Shown piece by piece: positions 26,398 to 35,789 of a stretch of 64,000 nt of DNA. A program made the translations under genes and the position numbers. The stretch is from Ruegeria lacuscaerulensis (lineage in GTDB: Bacteria; Pseudomonadota; Alphaproteobacteria; Rhodobacterales; Rhodobacteraceae). The first letter of the stretch is position 1, and each line of letters opens with the position of its first letter. The notes below the pieces were generated by a model that saw only the letters and a list, made by a program, of their open reading frames with translations, did no database searches and was not told the DNA's origin. The stretch spans positions 558,001 through 622,000 of the forward strand of contig NZ_WQDY01000001.1 of assembly GCF_013033355.1 (NCBI RefSeq), read 5' to 3'.

Positions 26398-27195
26398 ATG
26401 AACGACATGACACGAGTGGAGAGAGCCGTGGACTCCAAAGCCATTAAAATCGCCGCGAACAAGGTTCAGGTCTATTACGGCGACACCCACGCCATCAAGG
26501 ACGTGGATGTTCAGATCGAAGACAAGACCGTGACCGCATTCATCGGCCCCTCGGGCTGCGGCAAGTCCACCTTCCTGCGCTGCCTGAACCGGATGAACGA
26601 CACGATCGACATCTGCCGGGTCGAGGGCGATATCCTGCTGGATGGCGAGGATATCTATGACAAGCGCGTCGACCCGGTGCAGCTGCGCGCCAAGGTGGGC
26701 ATGGTGTTCCAGAAGCCGAACCCATTCCCAAAGTCGATCTATGACAACGTGGCCTATGGCCCCCGCATTCACGGCCTTGCCAAGAACAAGGCGGAACTGG
26801 ATGAGATCGTTGAGAAATCCCTGCGTCGCGGTGCGATCTGGGATGAGGTCAAGGATCGTCTGGACGCCCCCGGAACCGGCCTGTCAGGCGGTCAGCAGCA
26901 GCGCCTATGTATTGCCCGCGCCGTCGCGACCGAGCCTGAGGTTCTGCTGATGGACGAGCCGTGCTCGGCCCTGGACCCGATTGCAACTGCGCAGGTTGAG
27001 GAACTGATCGACGAACTGCGCTCGCGCTATTCGGTGGTGATCGTGACCCACTCGATGCAGCAGGCCGCGCGGGTCAGCCAGAAAACTGCATTCTTCCACC
27101 TCGGCAACCTCGTCGAGTTCGGCGAGACGGGGCAAATCTTCACCAACCCCGAAGATCCCCGCACCGAAAGCTATATCACCGGCCGGATCGGCTGA
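26398..27195 (+). CDS. pstB: Phosphate ABC transporter ATP-binding protein
   Basis: A 265-residue ABC ATPase with Walker A Gly-Pro-Ser-Gly-Cys-Gly-Lys-Ser-Thr, signature Leu-Ser-Gly-Gly-Gln-Gln-Gln-Arg, and Walker B [10 protein letters not shown], which is the PstB-specific form. The frame opens nine codons earlier inside pstA. The ATG at 26398, with AAGGGG just upstream, is chosen. Confidence 0.94.
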   Translation: MNDMTRVERAVDSKAIKIAANKVQVYYGDTHAIKDVDVQIEDKTVTAFIGPSGCGKSTFLRCLNRMNDTIDICRVEGDILLDGEDIYDKRVDPVQLRAKVGMVFQKPNPFPKSIYDNVAYGPRIHGLAKNKAELDEIVEKSLRRGAIWDEVKDRLDAPGTGLSGGQQQRLCIARAVATEPEVLLMDEPCSALDPIATAQVEELIDELRSRYSVVIVTHSMQQAARVSQKTAFFHLGNLVEFGETGQIFTNPEDPRTESYITGRIG

Positions 27196-27211
27196 GGACA
27201 GGTATCAGACC

Positions 27212-27922
27212 ATGAGCGAACAACATATTGCATCCGCATTCGACCGCGACCTCGAGGCGATTCAGGCTCATATCATGAAGATGGGCGGGCTGGTCGAGGC
27301 CGCCATCATGAGCGCCGCGAGATCACTGGAGACCCGAGACGAAGAATTGGCCCACGAAGTCCGGCAGGGCGACAAGGCCATCGACGCGTTGGAAGAGTTG
27401 ATTGACGAGGAAACCGCGCGTCTGATCGCGCTGCGAGCGCCGACTGCGAGCGACTTGCGTCTGGTCCTTTCTGTCTTGAAAGTGTCCGGTAACCTTGAAC
27501 GCATCGGTGATTATTCCAAGAATATCGCCAAACGGACGACGGTTCTGGTCAATGCGGGCGAGATCAACGGCAGCGCCGCCGCCCTGCGCCGCATGGCGCG
27601 CGAAGTCGAGCGGATGCTTCGCGACGCTTTGGACGCTTATATCCAGCGCGACGCGGAACTGGCGACCGACGTTATTAACCGCGACGAAGAAGTGGACCAG
27701 ATGTATAACGGGTTATTCCGGGAATTTCTGACATTCATGGCGGAAGACCCGCGCAACATCTCGTCCTGTATGCACCTGCATTTCATCGCAAAGAACATCG
27801 AACGCATGGGTGATCATGTCACCGCGATCGCGGAGCAAGTTGTCTATCTGGTGACCGGCGAACGCCCGACCGAGGCCCGCCCAAAGGCGGACACGACGTC
27901 CCAAATCCCGCAGGAGATCTGA
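27212..27922 (+). CDS. phoU: Phosphate signalling protein PhoU
   Basis: A 236-residue all-helical cytoplasmic protein with two PhoU repeats (about 15-105 and 120-210). The metal-binding type motifs include Glu-Arg-Ile-Gly-Asp-Tyr and Glu-Arg-Met-Gly-Asp-His. PhoU links the Pst transporter to PhoR and restrains the regulon when phosphate is ample. It sits 16 bases after pstB and 3 bases before phoB. Confidence 0.94.
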   Translation: MSEQHIASAFDRDLEAIQAHIMKMGGLVEAAIMSAARSLETRDEELAHEVRQGDKAIDALEELIDEETARLIALRAPTASDLRLVLSVLKVSGNLERIGDYSKNIAKRTTVLVNAGEINGSAAALRRMAREVERMLRDALDAYIQRDAELATDVINRDEEVDQMYNGLFREFLTFMAEDPRNISSCMHLHFIAKNIERMGDHVTAIAEQVVYLVTGERPTEARPKADTTSQIPQEI

Positions 27923-27925
27923 TCC

Positions 27926-28615
27926 ATGTCTGCAGATCAGCCTACAGTTCTGGTCGTTGAGGATGAGCCGGCACAGCGTGAAGTGCTGGCCTATAACCTC
28001 GAGGCAGAAGGGTTCCGCGTCTCCAAGGCCGCCAGCGGTGACGAAGCCATGCTGCTGGTGGATGAAGACAGCCCGGATATCATCGTGTTGGACTGGATGA
28101 TGCCCAACCTGAGCGGGATCGAAGTCTGCCGCCGCCTCAAATCGCGCCCTGACACACGTTCAATTCCGATCATCATGTTGTCGGCCCGCACGGAAGAGGT
28201 CGACAAGGTTCGTGGTCTGGAAACCGGTGCGGATGACTATGTGGTCAAGCCGTACTCGGTGGTCGAACTGATGGCCCGTGTGCGCACGCAATTACGCCGT
28301 GTGCGCCCGGCGACTGTTGGCATTCGGCTAGAGTTTGACGATATCATCCTGGACTCGGAAACGCATAAAGTCAGTCGCAACAGCAAGCCGCTGAAACTTG
28401 GCCCAACCGAGTTCCGGCTACTGAGCACGTTCATGGAAAAACCCGGCCGTGTCTGGAGCCGCGAACAACTGCTCGACCGGGTGTGGGGACGCGACATCTA
28501 TGTCGATACACGCACCGTGGACGTGCATATCGGTCGCCTGCGAAAGGCTTTGACCCAGCATGGCGGTGCAGACCCAGTCAGAACTGTTCGGGGCGCAGGT
28601 TACGCGTTGGGGTAG
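27926..28615 (+). CDS. phoB: Phosphate regulon response regulator
   Basis: A 229-residue OmpR-type regulator. The receiver domain (about 5-120) carries the phosphorylated Asp56 in Val-Leu-Asp-Trp-Met-Met-Pro. The winged-helix DNA-binding domain (about 130-228) has Gly-Pro-Thr-Glu-Phe-Arg-Leu-Leu and Val-Arg-Gly-Ala-Gly-Tyr. It is the last gene of the cluster, separated from its kinase phoR by the pst genes. Being in the same operon as its target provides positive feedback. Confidence 0.94.
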   Translation: MSADQPTVLVVEDEPAQREVLAYNLEAEGFRVSKAASGDEAMLLVDEDSPDIIVLDWMMPNLSGIEVCRRLKSRPDTRSIPIIMLSARTEEVDKVRGLETGADDYVVKPYSVVELMARVRTQLRRVRPATVGIRLEFDDIILDSETHKVSRNSKPLKLGPTEFRLLSTFMEKPGRVWSREQLLDRVWGRDIYVDTRTVDVHIGRLRKALTQHGGADPVRTVRGAGYALG

Positions 28616-28628
28616 GGCGCATGTTACC

Positions 28629-28647
28629 TTATGAGTTTTTCTCATAA
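28629..28647. repeat. AT-rich inverted repeat after phoB
   Basis: TTATGAG and CTCATAA flank five T residues, 13 bases past the phoB stop and 79 bases before the acyl-CoA dehydrogenase start. It is too weak for a confident terminator and may instead be an operator for the next gene. Confidence 0.35.
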
Positions 28648-28725
28648 AGTATTGCCAAACTCTTTCTGTCTTTTACCTGTCGGTAAAGCTAGGTTGCGTC
28701 AAACCTGACAGAGCGGAGATGGACC

Positions 28726-29955
28726 ATGAATGCCCCCGATACCAAACCGACCCTGCGCGCCAAGGATGCTCCGGACATGGGCCGGTTTGCTTGGGACGAT
28801 CCGTTCCGGCTGACAGATCAGCTTACAGAAGATGAACGCATGATCGAGGCCAGCGCGCGGGCCTACGCGCAGGAAAAGCTGCAACCACGCGTCACCGAGG
28901 CGTTTCAGAATGAAGAAACGGACCCTGAAATCTTCCGCGAAATGGGCCAGATGGGCCTGCTGGGAACGACGATCCCCGAGGAATACGGCGGGCTAGGGGG
29001 CGGGTATGTCTCATACGGCCTTGTCGCGCGCGAGGTCGAGCGTGTCGACTCGGGTTATCGTTCCATGATGTCGGTCCAAAGCTCGCTGGTTATGTACCCG
29101 ATCTATGCCTATGGCAGCGAAGAGCAGCGCCGCAAATACCTTCCGAAACTGGCCAGCGGCGAATGGATCGGCTGTTTTGGCCTGACTGAGCCTGATGCGG
29201 GTTCGGATCCGGCCGGTATGAAGACCCGCGCCGAGAAAACTGATGGTGGCTACCGTTTGACCGGCAGCAAAATGTGGATATCGAACGCGCCCATTGCGGA
29301 TGTTTTCGTAATCTGGGCCAAGTCCGACGCCCATGATGGGAAAATCCGTGGATTTGTCCTGGACAAGGGGCTGAAGGGTCTGAGCGCGCCGAAGATACAG
29401 AACAAACTAAGTCTACGCGCCTCGATCACCGGAGAAATCGTTCTGGACGGCGTTGAGGTGGATGAGACAGCACTGTTGCCGCATGTTCAGGGCCTAAAAG
29501 GTCCGTTTGGTTGCCTGAATCGCGCACGCTATGGCATCAGCTGGGGTGTGATGGGGGCTGCTGAATGCTGCTGGCACGCTGCGCGTCAATATGGGTTGGA
29601 TCGCAAGCAATTCGACAAACCTTTGGCCCAGACACAATTGTTCCAGCGCAAACTGGCCGACATGCAAACTGAAATTGCGCTTGGGCTTCAAGGCAGTCTG
29701 CGGGTCGGGCGTCTTATGGACCAAGCCGAAGCTGCGCCTGAAATGATCTCGCTCGTCAAGCGCAACAACTGCGGTAAAGCTTTGGACATCGCACGGTTGG
29801 CGCGGGACATGCATGGCGGCAACGGAATATCGCTCGAATTCCAAGTGATCCGGCATATGGTGAACCTCGAAACCGTAAACACTTATGAAGGCACCCATGA
29901 CGTCCACGCGTTGATCCTTGGGCGCGCACAAACGGGCCTGCAAGCCTTCTACTAA
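28726..29955 (+). CDS. Glutaryl-CoA dehydrogenase type acyl-CoA dehydrogenase
   Basis: A 409-residue flavoprotein that oxidises glutaryl-CoA and decarboxylates it to crotonyl-CoA in lysine and tryptophan breakdown. The acyl-CoA dehydrogenase folds are complete. The call to this subgroup rests on Arg-Ala-Arg-Tyr-Gly-Ile-Ser-Trp-Gly and the catalytic-glutamate region [12 protein letters not shown], both typical of GcdH. The start at 28726 follows a GGAG site. It appears to be monocistronic. Confidence 0.87.
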   Translation: MNAPDTKPTLRAKDAPDMGRFAWDDPFRLTDQLTEDERMIEASARAYAQEKLQPRVTEAFQNEETDPEIFREMGQMGLLGTTIPEEYGGLGGGYVSYGLVAREVERVDSGYRSMMSVQSSLVMYPIYAYGSEEQRRKYLPKLASGEWIGCFGLTEPDAGSDPAGMKTRAEKTDGGYRLTGSKMWISNAPIADVFVIWAKSDAHDGKIRGFVLDKGLKGLSAPKIQNKLSLRASITGEIVLDGVEVDETALLPHVQGLKGPFGCLNRARYGISWGVMGAAECCWHAARQYGLDRKQFDKPLAQTQLFQRKLADMQTEIALGLQGSLRVGRLMDQAEAAPEMISLVKRNNCGKALDIARLARDMHGGNGISLEFQVIRHMVNLETVNTYEGTHDVHALILGRAQTGLQAFY

Positions 29956-29968
29956 ATGTCGCGTAATT

Positions 29969-30027
29969 GGTATTATGGTAATTTAGCGCATGGAATGAAA
30001 TGCAACTTTCCATTCTTTACCAATACC
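29969..30027. repeat. Long imperfect inverted repeat
   Basis: GGTATT-AT-GGTAA (29969-29981) can pair with TTACCAATACC (30017-30027) with a 2-base bulge. Inside, TGGAA (29991-29995) pairs with TTCCA (30008-30012). There is no T tract. It fills the gap between the acyl-CoA dehydrogenase and SDR genes and may be a weak terminator or a leader structure. Confidence 0.4.
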
Positions 30028-30066
30028 ATAGGATCACGAATTGAACCCGTGGCTCTGGAGTGATTC

Positions 30067-30834
30067 ATGAAACTGAATGACAAAACCGTCGTTATAACAG
30101 GTGCAGCCGGAGGTATCGGCGAAGGTCTCGCCCGTCGATTTGCTGCCGAAGGTGCGACAGTTGTTTGCTCGGATCTCGATCACGCCGGTGCTGCGGACAT
30201 TGCAAATGAGATTGGTGGCCACGCATTTCACTGCGACGTATCCAGTGAAGGCAGCGTCAGAGACTTAATCAATACCGTCGAAGAAGACATTGGGCCCATT
30301 GATCTTTTCTGCGCGAATGCCGGTATTTTGACGTTAGGAGGTCTGGATGTTCCCGACGAGGACTGGGACAGGATCTGGAAGATCAATGTCATGTCTCATG
30401 TTTGGACCGCGCGCCATCTGGTGCCGCGCATGGTGTCGCGTGGCGGCGGCTACATCCTTACGACTGCGTCTGCAGCCGGATTGTTGAATCAGCCCGGCGC
30501 AGCGCCATACGGCGTCACCAAACACGCCGCCGTTGGTTTCGCCGAATGGCTGTCTTTGACATATGGTCACAAAGGATTGCGCGTGTCTGTCTTGTGTCCT
30601 CAGGCCGTCCGATCCGATATGACCAAAGGTCATGAGACCTCGGTAGCCTCAATCGATGGCATGCTTGAACCGGAAGATGTTGCTGATGCGTGCGTCAAAG
30701 GCATAGAGGCCGAGCAATTTCTGATCCTTCCGCATCCTCAGGTGTTGGAGTACATCCGACACAAAGCCGGAGACTATGAGCGCTGGCTTGGCGGAATGCG
30801 GAAGTTAAACCAAGTGTTTATCGAGAACAACTAA
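30067..30834 (+). CDS. Short-chain dehydrogenase/reductase
   Basis: A 255-residue SDR. The nucleotide-binding motif is Thr-Gly-Ala-Ala-Gly-Gly-Ile-Gly (about residues 12-19), Asn-Ala-Gly follows near residue 90, and the catalytic Tyr-Gly-Val-Thr-Lys is near residue 158. The Asp at the end of beta 2 (Ser-Asp-Leu-Asp) suggests NAD(H). The substrate cannot be told from sequence. It ends tail to tail with tesB, overlapping by four bases. Confidence 0.85.
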   Translation: MKLNDKTVVITGAAGGIGEGLARRFAAEGATVVCSDLDHAGAADIANEIGGHAFHCDVSSEGSVRDLINTVEEDIGPIDLFCANAGILTLGGLDVPDEDWDRIWKINVMSHVWTARHLVPRMVSRGGGYILTTASAAGLLNQPGAAPYGVTKHAAVGFAEWLSLTYGHKGLRVSVLCPQAVRSDMTKGHETSVASIDGMLEPEDVADACVKGIEAEQFLILPHPQVLEYIRHKAGDYERWLGGMRKLNQVFIENN

Positions 30835-31700
30835 ACTGTCCTCTTGGCTTTGCGCATCAAACCTTCTTGCGCAACCGAAGCGACCAGTGTGCCATCTTGA
30901 GAATAGATTGATCCACGGTTGAAGTTGCGCCCTCGCCCGGTCCAAGGCGAATCCATCGCATAGAGATGCCAGTTCTCAAAATGAACAGGTGCATGGAACC
31001 AAAGCGCGTGGTCCAGGCTGGCACCATTCACTTCGCCGGTGAACCAGCTTAACCCATGGGGGCGCATCCCCGAGCTCATCAGATACATATCCGACGCATA
31101 AGTCAGAAGGAGTTGTTGTGTGATTTGATCTGCTTGTGCTGCGGCATTCATCCGAAACCATACCTGATTTCGATCGTCGGACTTTTCCGGCGCAAAAGGA
31201 TTTAAATGGCTTGCCTCACGAACTTCGATCGGACGCTCTCGCAATAACTCACCCTGCAGTTTTTCAGGAACAAGATCGACATACTTGTTCCTCAGATCAG
31301 TGCGCGCTGGATAATTTTCAGGCGCCTCCATCGTAGGCATTGGGTGGTGATGATCCCAACCTTCATCAACGATATGAAACGAAGCAGACATGTTCAGAAT
31401 CTGTTTGCCATGCTGTATGGCGACCACGCGACGGGTTGTGAACGAACCTCCATCTCGGGCGCGATCCACTTGATAAATCACGGGAATGCTTGGATCACCC
31501 GGCCTTATGAAATAAGCATGAAGCGAATGGCATAGCCGATCATCGACGGTCCTGTACGCTGCGGCAAGGGCCTGCGATACGACCTGCCCGCCAAAGATCC
31601 GTTTAGGCGTTTCACCGCCGGAACCGGTGCCGCGATACAAGTCAACCTCCAGCCTTTCGACATTCAACAGGTCCAGCAGAACGCGTTCGGCTTCGGTCAT
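30831..31700 (-). CDS. tesB: Acyl-CoA thioesterase II
   Basis: A 289-residue double hot-dog thioesterase that hydrolyses acyl-CoA to the free acid. It shows the TesB pattern: Ile-Phe-Gly-Gly-Gln-Val near residue 36, His-Ser-Leu-His-Ala-Tyr-Phe-Ile-Arg-Pro-Gly, and a C-terminal Arg-Gly-Arg-Asn-Phe-Asn-Arg-Gly followed by a Ser-Val-Ala-Gln-Glu-Gly ending. Length matches E. coli TesB. It fits the fatty-acid and acyl-CoA setting around it. Confidence 0.9.
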   Translation of the reverse strand: MTEAERVLLDLLNVERLEVDLYRGTGSGGETPKRIFGGQVVSQALAAAYRTVDDRLCHSLHAYFIRPGDPSIPVIYQVDRARDGGSFTTRRVVAIQHGKQILNMSASFHIVDEGWDHHHPMPTMEAPENYPARTDLRNKYVDLVPEKLQGELLRERPIEVREASHLNPFAPEKSDDRNQVWFRMNAAAQADQITQQLLLTYASDMYLMSSGMRPHGLSWFTGEVNGASLDHALWFHAPVHFENWHLYAMDSPWTGRGRNFNRGSIYSQDGTLVASVAQEGLMRKAKRTV

Positions 31701-31749
31701 GACAGCTCTCCGTTAGGGTCGTGTGAGACAGGTATCAGCGCTGTTCCGA

Positions 31750-32979
31750 TCAATCAATCATTGCCCCTAGGACAAGCGCCTTGAGCTCAGCGCGTGACGG
31801 ATAAGAGCTGGATGGCGAAAGCTGAGTAAAGAACACGGCAGTGAGGTCATTGCGCCGATCCAACCAGAAGAATGTCGAGGCCATACCACCCCAACTGAAA
31901 TCTCCGACCGAGCCCGGAGTGCGTGTGCGGCCAGGGTTCATAACTACTGCTCCGCCCAGACCGAACCCGGTTCCCTCCATCGGCTGTTCGGCGAAACTCT
32001 GTGGACCCATCGATGCAATGTCACCCGGTAAGTGATTGACCATCATGAAGTCTACAGTTTTTGGCCCCAGCAGACGCCGCCCGTTCAGGCTGCCTCGGTT
32101 TCTGAGCATGTCCGCAAATTTTGCGTAATCGTCAATCGTTCCGACCAGACCTCCTCCGCCCGAGAATGTGGTGGTTCGTTCAAACGGCGATGCGCCCGGT
32201 TCGTCCACCAGTCGCAGAGTATCCGTGCTTTCTTTGGCGGCGTTCAGCGCCATGGCGTCGCCGGAAAGAGGTGTGTAGAGCGACGCAAACCTGTCCCCTG
32301 CCCCTTTGGGAACCTTGAATCCCGTCTCGGTCATTCCCAACGGGTCGAATATTTGAGCCTGGAAGAACTTGTCCAGCGGTTGGCCAGATACGATTTCGAC
32401 GACGCGGCCCAAAACGTCTATCCCGACTGAATATTCCCAACGGGAGCCCGGGTGAAACGCGAGCGGCAGCGTCGCCAATTCACGTACCCGGTCCTTAAGG
32501 AGGCCTTGGTCGGCTGAAAAGATGAGATCCATCTCGTTCATCGCTGCGGGAAGGACACCAGGGTTGAACGGATAGCTTAGACCGCTGGTATGGGTCAAAA
32601 GATGATGCAGTGTCGGGGGTTGCGTATCCTCGGTTTGATCCAGACGTTCGGCAGCGGGGATCAGCGCCTGAACATTCCGAAATTCGGGAATAAAATCTGA
32701 CACTTGCGCATCTAAGTGGATCAACCCTTGTTCGACCAACATCATAATAGCGACCGATGTAATGGGTTTTGTCATCGAATAAATGCGAGCGATCGAATCT
32801 CTTTCGAATGGCAGGTTTTGCTCTTTGCTGCGGTGTCCGGCAGCATGGAACAGAACCTCGTCTTGCCCTTGGCGCAAGAGAAACGAGCTCCCGGCATATT
32901 TCCGATCATCCACATAGCGCTGCATCCAAATCCGGATACGATCCAATCGATCGGCGTCAAAGCCAGGCGGACAAATCAT
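31750..32979 (-). CDS. Beta-lactamase-fold serine hydrolase
   Basis: A 409-residue protein of the class C beta-lactamase and EstB esterase family. The active-site motif is Ser68-Met-Thr-Lys71. A Tyr-Ser-Val near residue 185 takes the place of Tyr-Xaa-Asn. No signal peptide is seen, so it is likely cytoplasmic and an esterase or peptidase rather than a resistance enzyme. It is 49 bases upstream of tesB on the same strand and may be co-transcribed with it. Confidence 0.82.
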   Translation of the reverse strand: MICPPGFDADRLDRIRIWMQRYVDDRKYAGSSFLLRQGQDEVLFHAAGHRSKEQNLPFERDSIARIYSMTKPITSVAIMMLVEQGLIHLDAQVSDFIPEFRNVQALIPAAERLDQTEDTQPPTLHHLLTHTSGLSYPFNPGVLPAAMNEMDLIFSADQGLLKDRVRELATLPLAFHPGSRWEYSVGIDVLGRVVEIVSGQPLDKFFQAQIFDPLGMTETGFKVPKGAGDRFASLYTPLSGDAMALNAAKESTDTLRLVDEPGASPFERTTTFSGGGGLVGTIDDYAKFADMLRNRGSLNGRRLLGPKTVDFMMVNHLPGDIASMGPQSFAEQPMEGTGFGLGGAVVMNPGRTRTPGSVGDFSWGGMASTFFWLDRRNDLTAVFFTQLSPSSSYPSRAELKALVLGAMID

Positions 32980-33165
32980 GGGCGCACAGTCTCCTGAAAT
33001 ACACGTGCCTTACACTGCGCAAGGACGCCCAAAATGAACAGAGGAATTCAAGCAAACCCATTTAGACTGGGCTGAATACTGCGGCGAGATGGTAAGCTCG
33101 TCACACAACAGATTCGTTTTTGTGGTGAGTGCTTTTTCAACGATTACCGATCGGGAGTGAGAAAA

Positions 33166-33762
33166 GTGACACAAACCATAGAATTCGTTTACGACTTTTG
33201 CAGTCCAAATGCCTATCTGGCACACAAGGTTCTCCCTGAACTGGCGAACCGCCACGATGTTTCAGTGACCAACGTCCCGGTTTTGCTAAGCACAATATTC
33301 AAGGCCACCAACAATCAGGGCCCGTTTCAAGCCTATTCCGAAAACAGACAAAAAACAGCATATCTGACGCATGACCTGCATCGTTTTGCCAGGCGCCGAG
33401 GCCTGAGCTTTCACATGAGCCCACATTTTCCAGTCAATACCAAATTCGCCATGCGCGGCGCGATCTATGCCTCCGGAAAATCATGGGAAGACAGATACAT
33501 AAAATCTGTCTTTGATGCAATTTGGGTGCATGGGCAAAAAGTTGATGAGATCAATGTACTAACCGAAATCCTGCAAGAGAACGACTTGCCTGTCCGCAAA
33601 CTGCGCGAAGCCATCAGCAGTCCGGATGTGAAACAGCAGCTGAAGGATCAAACCAAAGCTGCTGTCAGGCGCGGAGTGTTCGGGGTGCCGACCCTCTTCA
33701 GCGGGCCCGAGATGTTTTTCGGCAAGAACAGTTTGGGGAACCTCGAGCTGGAGCTTGGATAG
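33166..33762 (+). CDS. 2-hydroxychromene-2-carboxylate isomerase family protein (DsbA-like fold)
   Basis: A 198-residue kappa-class GST/DsbA-fold protein. The opening Glu-Phe-Val-Tyr-Asp-Phe-Cys-Ser-Pro-Asn-Ala-Tyr-Leu-Ala is the family's glutathione-binding start, and Gly-Val-Phe-Gly-Val-Pro-Thr is the cis-proline segment near residue 175. Relatives isomerise an intermediate of naphthalene degradation, but many act on unknown substrates. A GTG at 33166 with GGAG upstream is favoured over the GTG at 33157. Confidence 0.8.
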   Translation: MTQTIEFVYDFCSPNAYLAHKVLPELANRHDVSVTNVPVLLSTIFKATNNQGPFQAYSENRQKTAYLTHDLHRFARRRGLSFHMSPHFPVNTKFAMRGAIYASGKSWEDRYIKSVFDAIWVHGQKVDEINVLTEILQENDLPVRKLREAISSPDVKQQLKDQTKAAVRRGVFGVPTLFSGPEMFFGKNSLGNLELELG

Positions 33763-33781
33763 GGCCAGCATTTGAAAATCG

Positions 33782-34810
33782 TTAGGACGCCTTCATCGCC
33801 ATCAATCCATATTGCGCGAACATCGGAACATAAGATCCTAATTTCATGGCACGTTTCGGATCAGAGGCATTACCGTCTAGAGCACGTTTGTAAACGCCCT
33901 GCAAAATACCGGCCATGCGGAAGAAGTTGAAAGCCAGATAAAACCCAAAATTGTCGATGGCCGGAAGCCCTCGGCGCTCACAGTACTCTGCGATAAACTG
34001 ATGGTCCGATGGGATACCAAGGCTTTCTCGATCTAATCCTGCCAATCCCCGACCTTCTTTTCCTGGCGGCATTTGCCACTGCATTATGACAGCGGCCAGG
34101 TCTGCGTAAGGATGTCCGATTGTCGATAGCTCCCAATCAAGAACACCTATACAACGCGTTCCGTCACGCTCGAACAACATGTTGTCGATCCTGTAGTCGC
34201 CATGAACCAATGTCCGTTGCCCGTCATCCGCAGGCAACGACGTTTCAAGAGAGGCAATCAGCCTGTCCATCTCATCGATCCGGTCGGTTTCCGAGGCTCG
34301 GTACTGCTTGGTCCACCGCGCTATCTGCCGTTCAAAGTAGTTTCCAGGAGGCCCGTAGTCAGACAGACCGACCGCGTCGATATCGACCATATGCAGTTCG
34401 GCCAACACACGGTTCATTTCGGCGAAAACCCCTGTTCGAGTCTCATTGCTTTCGCCGTCCATGGTGGGCTCGAGAAAGCCGCGCCCTTGAAGACGTTCCA
34501 TCACGTAGAATTCTGAACCAATAACGCCGTCGTCTTCGCACAGCAGGTACATCGCAGGAACAGGGACGTTGGTGTTTGCCAACGCGCGTTGAACACGAAA
34601 CTCGCGGTCGACAGCATGCGCCGATTTCAGCAACGTACCGGGCGGTTTACGGCGCAGCACATAAGTCTTCGCAGGCGTACGCAATTCGAAGGTGGGATTG
34701 GATTGCCCGACATCGAACTTGGTGGCTTGCAGCGGGCCTTGATACCCTTCCAAATGTGCGCTGAGATACCGGTCGACGGCATCAAGGTCCAATGTCGAAC
34801 TATTCGCCAT
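33782..34810 (-). CDS. Aminoglycoside phosphotransferase-fold kinase (ACAD10/11-like)
   Basis: A 342-residue APH-family kinase. Motifs include Val-Leu-Arg-Arg-Lys-Pro-Pro-Gly (nucleotide lysine), the catalytic loop Leu-Val-His-Gly-Asp-Tyr-Arg-Ile-Asp-Asn, and the metal-binding Leu-Asp-Trp-Glu-Leu-Ser. This subgroup is found fused to or beside acyl-CoA dehydrogenases. Homologues phosphorylate 4-hydroxyacyl-CoAs in animals and in Pseudomonas levulinate catabolism. The ATG at 34810 follows GGAGGG. It is 22 bases downstream of an SDR gene, likely in one operon. Antibiotic resistance is unlikely. Confidence 0.83.
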   Translation of the reverse strand: MANSSTLDLDAVDRYLSAHLEGYQGPLQATKFDVGQSNPTFELRTPAKTYVLRRKPPGTLLKSAHAVDREFRVQRALANTNVPVPAMYLLCEDDGVIGSEFYVMERLQGRGFLEPTMDGESNETRTGVFAEMNRVLAELHMVDIDAVGLSDYGPPGNYFERQIARWTKQYRASETDRIDEMDRLIASLETSLPADDGQRTLVHGDYRIDNMLFERDGTRCIGVLDWELSTIGHPYADLAAVIMQWQMPPGKEGRGLAGLDRESLGIPSDHQFIAEYCERRGLPAIDNFGFYLAFNFFRMAGILQGVYKRALDGNASDPKRAMKLGSYVPMFAQYGLMAMKAS

Positions 34811-34832
34811 TTCAGCTCCCTCCAATGCGATC

Positions 34833-35651
34833 TTAAAGCGCTTCGGCGAAAATGTTTCCGGCGGTCACAACATTGATTCCACCAGAGACAGGAATGACCG
34901 CGCCCGTTACATAACTCCCTCCCCGGCCGCACAGGAACAGCATGCATCCTGCGATATCGTCTTCGCTGCCGACGCGGCCAAGTGGAACCGTTTTACCCAC
35001 CCTGTCCCGTGTATCTGTGTCGGCCGTTGCAAAGGCGGTCATCCGCGACACAAAAGGACCAGGAGCCAGCGCGTTGACGGTCACGTGATACGGCGACAGT
35101 TCCTTTGCCATGATCTTGGTCAGATGCAATACAGCCGCTTTCGAAGCCGAATAGCTGTATGCGCCATCGCCCATTGGCACCTCACCCATCACCGAGCCCA
35201 CATTGACCACGCGGGCCGGGTCCTCGGGGGTTCCGGACTTCATCAAAATTGGCAACAGTTTTTGGGTCAGATCAAAGATACCCGCAACGTTGACCGACAT
35301 GACTTTGTCCCATGCCTCATAGGGAAATTGTCCCATCGGCGCACCCCAAGATACACCGGCATTATTCATAAGGATATCAAGTCGGTCCGTCCGCTTTTGA
35401 ACCTCGGACGCCAACGCTTCGATGCCTTCCTTTGTCCCAACGTCCCCACCGAACCCTTCGGCGGTTCCCGGCGCGTCCAGAGCGTTTAGTTCCGCGGCGA
35501 CGGCTTCACACGCGTCAGCCTTGCGCGAGGCAATTAGAACCCGCGCACCGGCCCGAACCAATGCCTCTGCAGCCATGCGTCCAATTCCGGTGGCGCCCCC
35601 GGTCACAAATGCTGTCTTTCCATGCAAGGAAAATAGGGTTTCGGGCGTCAT
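34833..35651 (-). CDS. Short-chain dehydrogenase/reductase paired with the APH-fold kinase
   Basis: A 272-residue SDR with Thr-Gly-Gly-Ala-Thr-Gly-Ile-Gly near residue 14, Asn-Asn-Ala-Gly-Val near residue 92, and Tyr-Ser-Ala-Ser-Lys near residue 168. Ala-Ser-Arg-Lys after the second strand suggests NADP(H). The ATG at 35651 has GAGGAG 7 bases upstream, so the frame's earlier start is not used. It is the first gene of a two-gene operon with the kinase and diverges from a quinone oxidoreductase gene. The substrate is unknown; a hydroxyacyl-CoA is a guess from context. Confidence 0.84.
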   Translation of the reverse strand: MTPETLFSLHGKTAFVTGGATGIGRMAAEALVRAGARVLIASRKADACEAVAAELNALDAPGTAEGFGGDVGTKEGIEALASEVQKRTDRLDILMNNAGVSWGAPMGQFPYEAWDKVMSVNVAGIFDLTQKLLPILMKSGTPEDPARVVNVGSVMGEVPMGDGAYSYSASKAAVLHLTKIMAKELSPYHVTVNALAPGPFVSRMTAFATADTDTRDRVGKTVPLGRVGSEDDIAGCMLFLCGRGGSYVTGAVIPVSGGINVVTAGNIFAEAL

Positions 35652-35789
35652 AGTGTGCTCCTCGATCATTTATTTGGCGCAATCGCATGCTGTTGATCGA
35701 CCGAGGGTTGCACCTCGTCGGTTTCTTGACAACACCCGCTGCTGCGCCAAACTTCCTCCTGAATCAATAACAAGGACAATAGGGCCAAC

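Noticed and set aside
25053-26462. Long open frame (469 codons) antisense to pstA
   Set aside because: It lies opposite a well-supported gene, is rich in His, Arg and Gln with low-complexity character, and matches no family. GC-rich third positions create such frames.
33782-34810. Aminoglycoside resistance gene
   Set aside because: The protein belongs to the ACAD10/11-like branch by its catalytic loop and its pairing with an SDR and acyl-CoA genes.
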